Assembly: GCA_002426755.1 (NCBI GenBank)
Contig: DINI01000017.1
Span: 37,354-100,455, forward strand
Source of the DNA: Flavobacteriaceae bacterium UBA5544
GTDB lineage: Bacteria; Bacteroidota; Bacteroidia; Flavobacteriales; Flavobacteriaceae
DNA length: 63,102 bases
Direction: 5' to 3'
Within the stretch, counting starts at the first letter, position 1; each line of letters opens with the position of its first letter. The translations under genes and the position numbers were made by a program. The notes below the pieces were generated by a model. That model was not told the DNA's origin. It saw nothing but the letters and a program-made list of their open reading frames with translations, and ran no database searches. Below, piece by piece: positions 62,201 to 63,102 of this stretch.

Positions 62201-62440
62201 ACACAAAAAACCATTTTGGATGCCAAACGTGATGGACGCGAAATCAAGGATGGCGAATTCCAAACAGCATGTTCTGCTGCCTGTGGTAGTGGCGCGATGG
62301 TCTTTGGAGACATCAATGATAAAGAAAGTAAAGTTGCAAAACTTAAAGAAGATAATCGTATGTATCACTTATTGGAAAGCGTTGGAACAAAACCAAACGT
62401 TCAATATCACGTGAAAGTGAGAAATACAACAGAAGCTTAA
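59291..62440 (+). CDS. actB: alternative complex III iron-sulfur/molybdopterin-like subunit ActB
   Basis: A 1049-residue protein. Near residues 50-72 is a twin-arginine-like signal (TTRRDFLKYVGFSTAAASLA) that has lost its N-terminal position, as in this family's TAT-variant proteins. About 75-720 resembles a molybdopterin oxidoreductase that no longer binds the cofactor. About 770-1040 is a ferredoxin-like part with cluster motifs CTGCGACVIAC, CQHCNHAPCETVCP, CVGTRYCANNCP, CSMC and CSAAC, providing four Fe-S clusters for electrons from quinol to the haems. It follows actA and precedes actC in one operon. Confidence 0.95.
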   Translation: MSSNKKYWKSVEELNENSSIVEALKQKEFVSEIPTDEFLGNKSALEASSTTRRDFLKYVGFSTAAASLAACEGPVIKSIPYVVQPESIIPGVANYYATTIADGYDFASVLVKTREGRPIKIENNDMGSSHANARVNASVLGLYDSLRVKSPMKGGKTISWGTFDAETNQKLTDLKVAGKEIVLLTQTFASPSTAKLISTFKEKYGNVRHVVYDAISESAALDAYQAKYGERALANYDFSKASTIVSVGADFLGDWQGGGFDAGYAQGRIPKDGKMSRHIQVEANMSLSGANADKRIPATPSQQKQALAKLYSAITGQSASVNLPAHIDEAVQKAASELKKAGSNGVLVTGINDINAQTVALEINAALGSKAFDTKTPITTRQGSDKAIATLMSDMKAGKVGAIIMCGVNPLYTLPNASDFAEGLKNSSLELSIAFSMKADETASAVQYIAAAPHYLESWGDVELKKGHFALTQPTIRPLFDTRQFQDALLKWTGSDMTYHDFIKETWTSSVLGGSSFNQALHDGVFVSGGLSVASLIGDEMSSNTETTEESVESVSSASISGGDAARSLVSSAESNGLELTLYSKVGLGDGQQANNPWLQEFPDPITRVSWDNYISVSKADAEKLDIKNWHEADGGLNSSLVELTVNGVKETLPVIIQPGQAVGSIGLPFGYGRTKGLKEEMRTGKNAYKFYKDFNATQTGASLKVVAGEHEFACVQLHNTLMGRGDIIRETTLEIFNTKDKSHWNAIPMVSLNHIETPVTSPDVDLWDEFDRSIGHHFNLSIDLNACTGCGACVIACHSENNVPVVGKEEVRRSRDMHWLRIDRYYSSEETFAQDDEKKDNFSGLFGDNGSLGGFNEMESAAMDNPQVAFQPVMCQHCNHAPCETVCPVAATSHGRQGQNHMAYNRCVGTRYCANNCPYKVRRFNWFLYNKNDEFDYYMNDDLGRMVLNPDVVVRSRGVMEKCSMCIQKTQKTILDAKRDGREIKDGEFQTACSAACGSGAMVFGDINDKESKVAKLKEDNRMYHLLESVGTKPNVQYHVKVRNTTEA

Positions 62441-62466
62441 ATTAATTTAGAAACTATAAACGAATT

Positions 62467-63102
62467 ATGGCGTCTCATTACGAAGCACCTATTAGAAGAC
62501 CTTTAGTTACAGGCGAAAAATCATACCACGATGTATCTGTGGATGTTGCAAGACCTGTGGAAGGAAAAGCCAATAAAGCATGGTGGATAGTATTTTCTAT
62601 ATCACTAGTTGCCTTCCTTTGGGGAATTGGATGTATCATTTATACCATTTCAACTGGAATTGGAGTTTGGGGTCTAAACAAAACTGTTGGTTGGGCTTGG
62701 GATATTACCAACTTCGTTTGGTGGGTAGGTATTGGTCACGCAGGAACATTGATTTCTGCCGTACTCTTACTCTTCCGTCAAAAGTGGAGAATGGCAATTA
62801 ACCGTTCTGCGGAAGCGATGACGATTTTCTCGGTTGTTCAGGCAGGATTGTTCCCAGTCATTCACATGGGTCGTCCATGGTTAGGGTATTGGGTATTACC
62901 AATTCCGAACCAATTTGGCTCACTTTGGGTGAACTTCAACTCGCCATTACTTTGGGACGTATTTGCGATTTCAACTTACTTATCGGTATCATTGGTATTC
63001 TGGTGGACAGGATTATTGCCAGATTTTGCGATGATTCGTGACAGAGCAGTCAAACCATTCCAAAAGAAAATCTATTCATTATTGAGTTTCGGATGGTCAG
63101 GT
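62467..63102 (+). CDS. actC: alternative complex III membrane subunit ActC (3' end outside window)
   Basis: The first 212 residues of an NrfD/PsrC-type membrane protein. It starts MASHYEAPIRRPLVTGEKSY, 26 bases after actB, and shows hydrophobic helices (WWIVFSISLVAFLWGIGCII; FVWWVGIGHAGTLISAVLLL; MTIFSVVQAGLFPVIHMG; SPLLWDVFAISTYLSVSLVF). HIGHAG-like and HMGRPW blocks match the quinol-binding ActC subunit. The frame runs off the window end without a stop. Confidence 0.93.
   Translation, partial: MASHYEAPIRRPLVTGEKSYHDVSVDVARPVEGKANKAWWIVFSISLVAFLWGIGCIIYTISTGIGVWGLNKTVGWAWDITNFVWWVGIGHAGTLISAVLLLFRQKWRMAINRSAEAMTIFSVVQAGLFPVIHMGRPWLGYWVLPIPNQFGSLWVNFNSPLLWDVFAISTYLSVSLVFWWTGLLPDFAMIRDRAVKPFQKKIYSLLSFGWSG

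Overview
The window is chromosomal DNA of a Bacteroidota bacterium, most likely a marine or aquatic member of the Flavobacteriaceae; I do not name a genus. The evidence is: several secreted proteins with type IX secretion (T9SS) C-terminal sorting domains; Bacteroidota-type promoters (TTTG, about 19 bases, TAnnTTTG); a run of genes for alternative complex III; GH92 mannosidases with a FucP-like transporter; a DUF2723 membrane protein; and moderately AT-rich DNA throughout.

Layout. (1) 1-3917: the 3' part of a cyanophycin synthetase gene, a small exported protein and an aldehyde dehydrogenase, with two clear terminators. (2) 3943-10535, minus strand: an array of exported proteins and lipoproteins, including a five-repeat T9SS protein and a two-module leucine-rich-repeat T9SS protein. 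(3) 10661-13202: a TPR sensor histidine kinase and a LuxR-type response regulator, convergent with overlapping ends. (4) 13355-15090: a truncated LuxR-type relic followed by a very AT-rich minus-strand trio (putAbiC-like membrane protein, HEPN-like protein, 68-aa partner) that looks like a small phage-defence island. (5) 15348-19379: a copper-handling operon ending in a multicopper oxidase that carries an extra C-terminal barrel-like domain. (6) 19464-22098: an accessory patch with an XRE regulator, a 40-aa Pro/Lys-rich ORF, an unrecognised 522-aa protein in visibly GC-richer DNA and a 103-aa protein. (7) 22339-31087, minus strand: nine exported proteins, among them an S74-chaperone protein with about 29 short repeats, two T9SS proteins and three tandem paralogous lipoproteins. 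(8) 31171-35486: an ECF sigma factor, a membrane anti-sigma-like TPR protein and a convergent exported TPR-CHAT protease. (9) 35780-45799, minus strand: an operon for high-mannose N-glycan breakdown (three GH92 enzymes, an MFS sugar porter, a glycosylasparaginase). (10) 45915-51499: a metallophosphoesterase, a thioredoxin-like protein without its cysteines, a polysaccharide deacetylase and a DUF2723 protein. (11) 51606-57274: tRNA-Gln, a universal stress protein and the rimP-nusA-infB operon with a terminator-like hairpin in its leader. (12) 57294-63102: a SPOR-domain protein and actA-actB-actC (cut by the window end) of alternative complex III.

The strongest candidates for new biology are the putAbiC/HEPN trio, the sigma/anti-sigma/periplasmic TPR-CHAT arrangement (which suggests a protease-released sigma factor), the GH92 enzyme whose conserved catalytic Glu is Gln, and the 522-aa protein with a possible internal duplication. 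No CRISPR array, rRNA gene, complete insertion sequence or integrase was seen.
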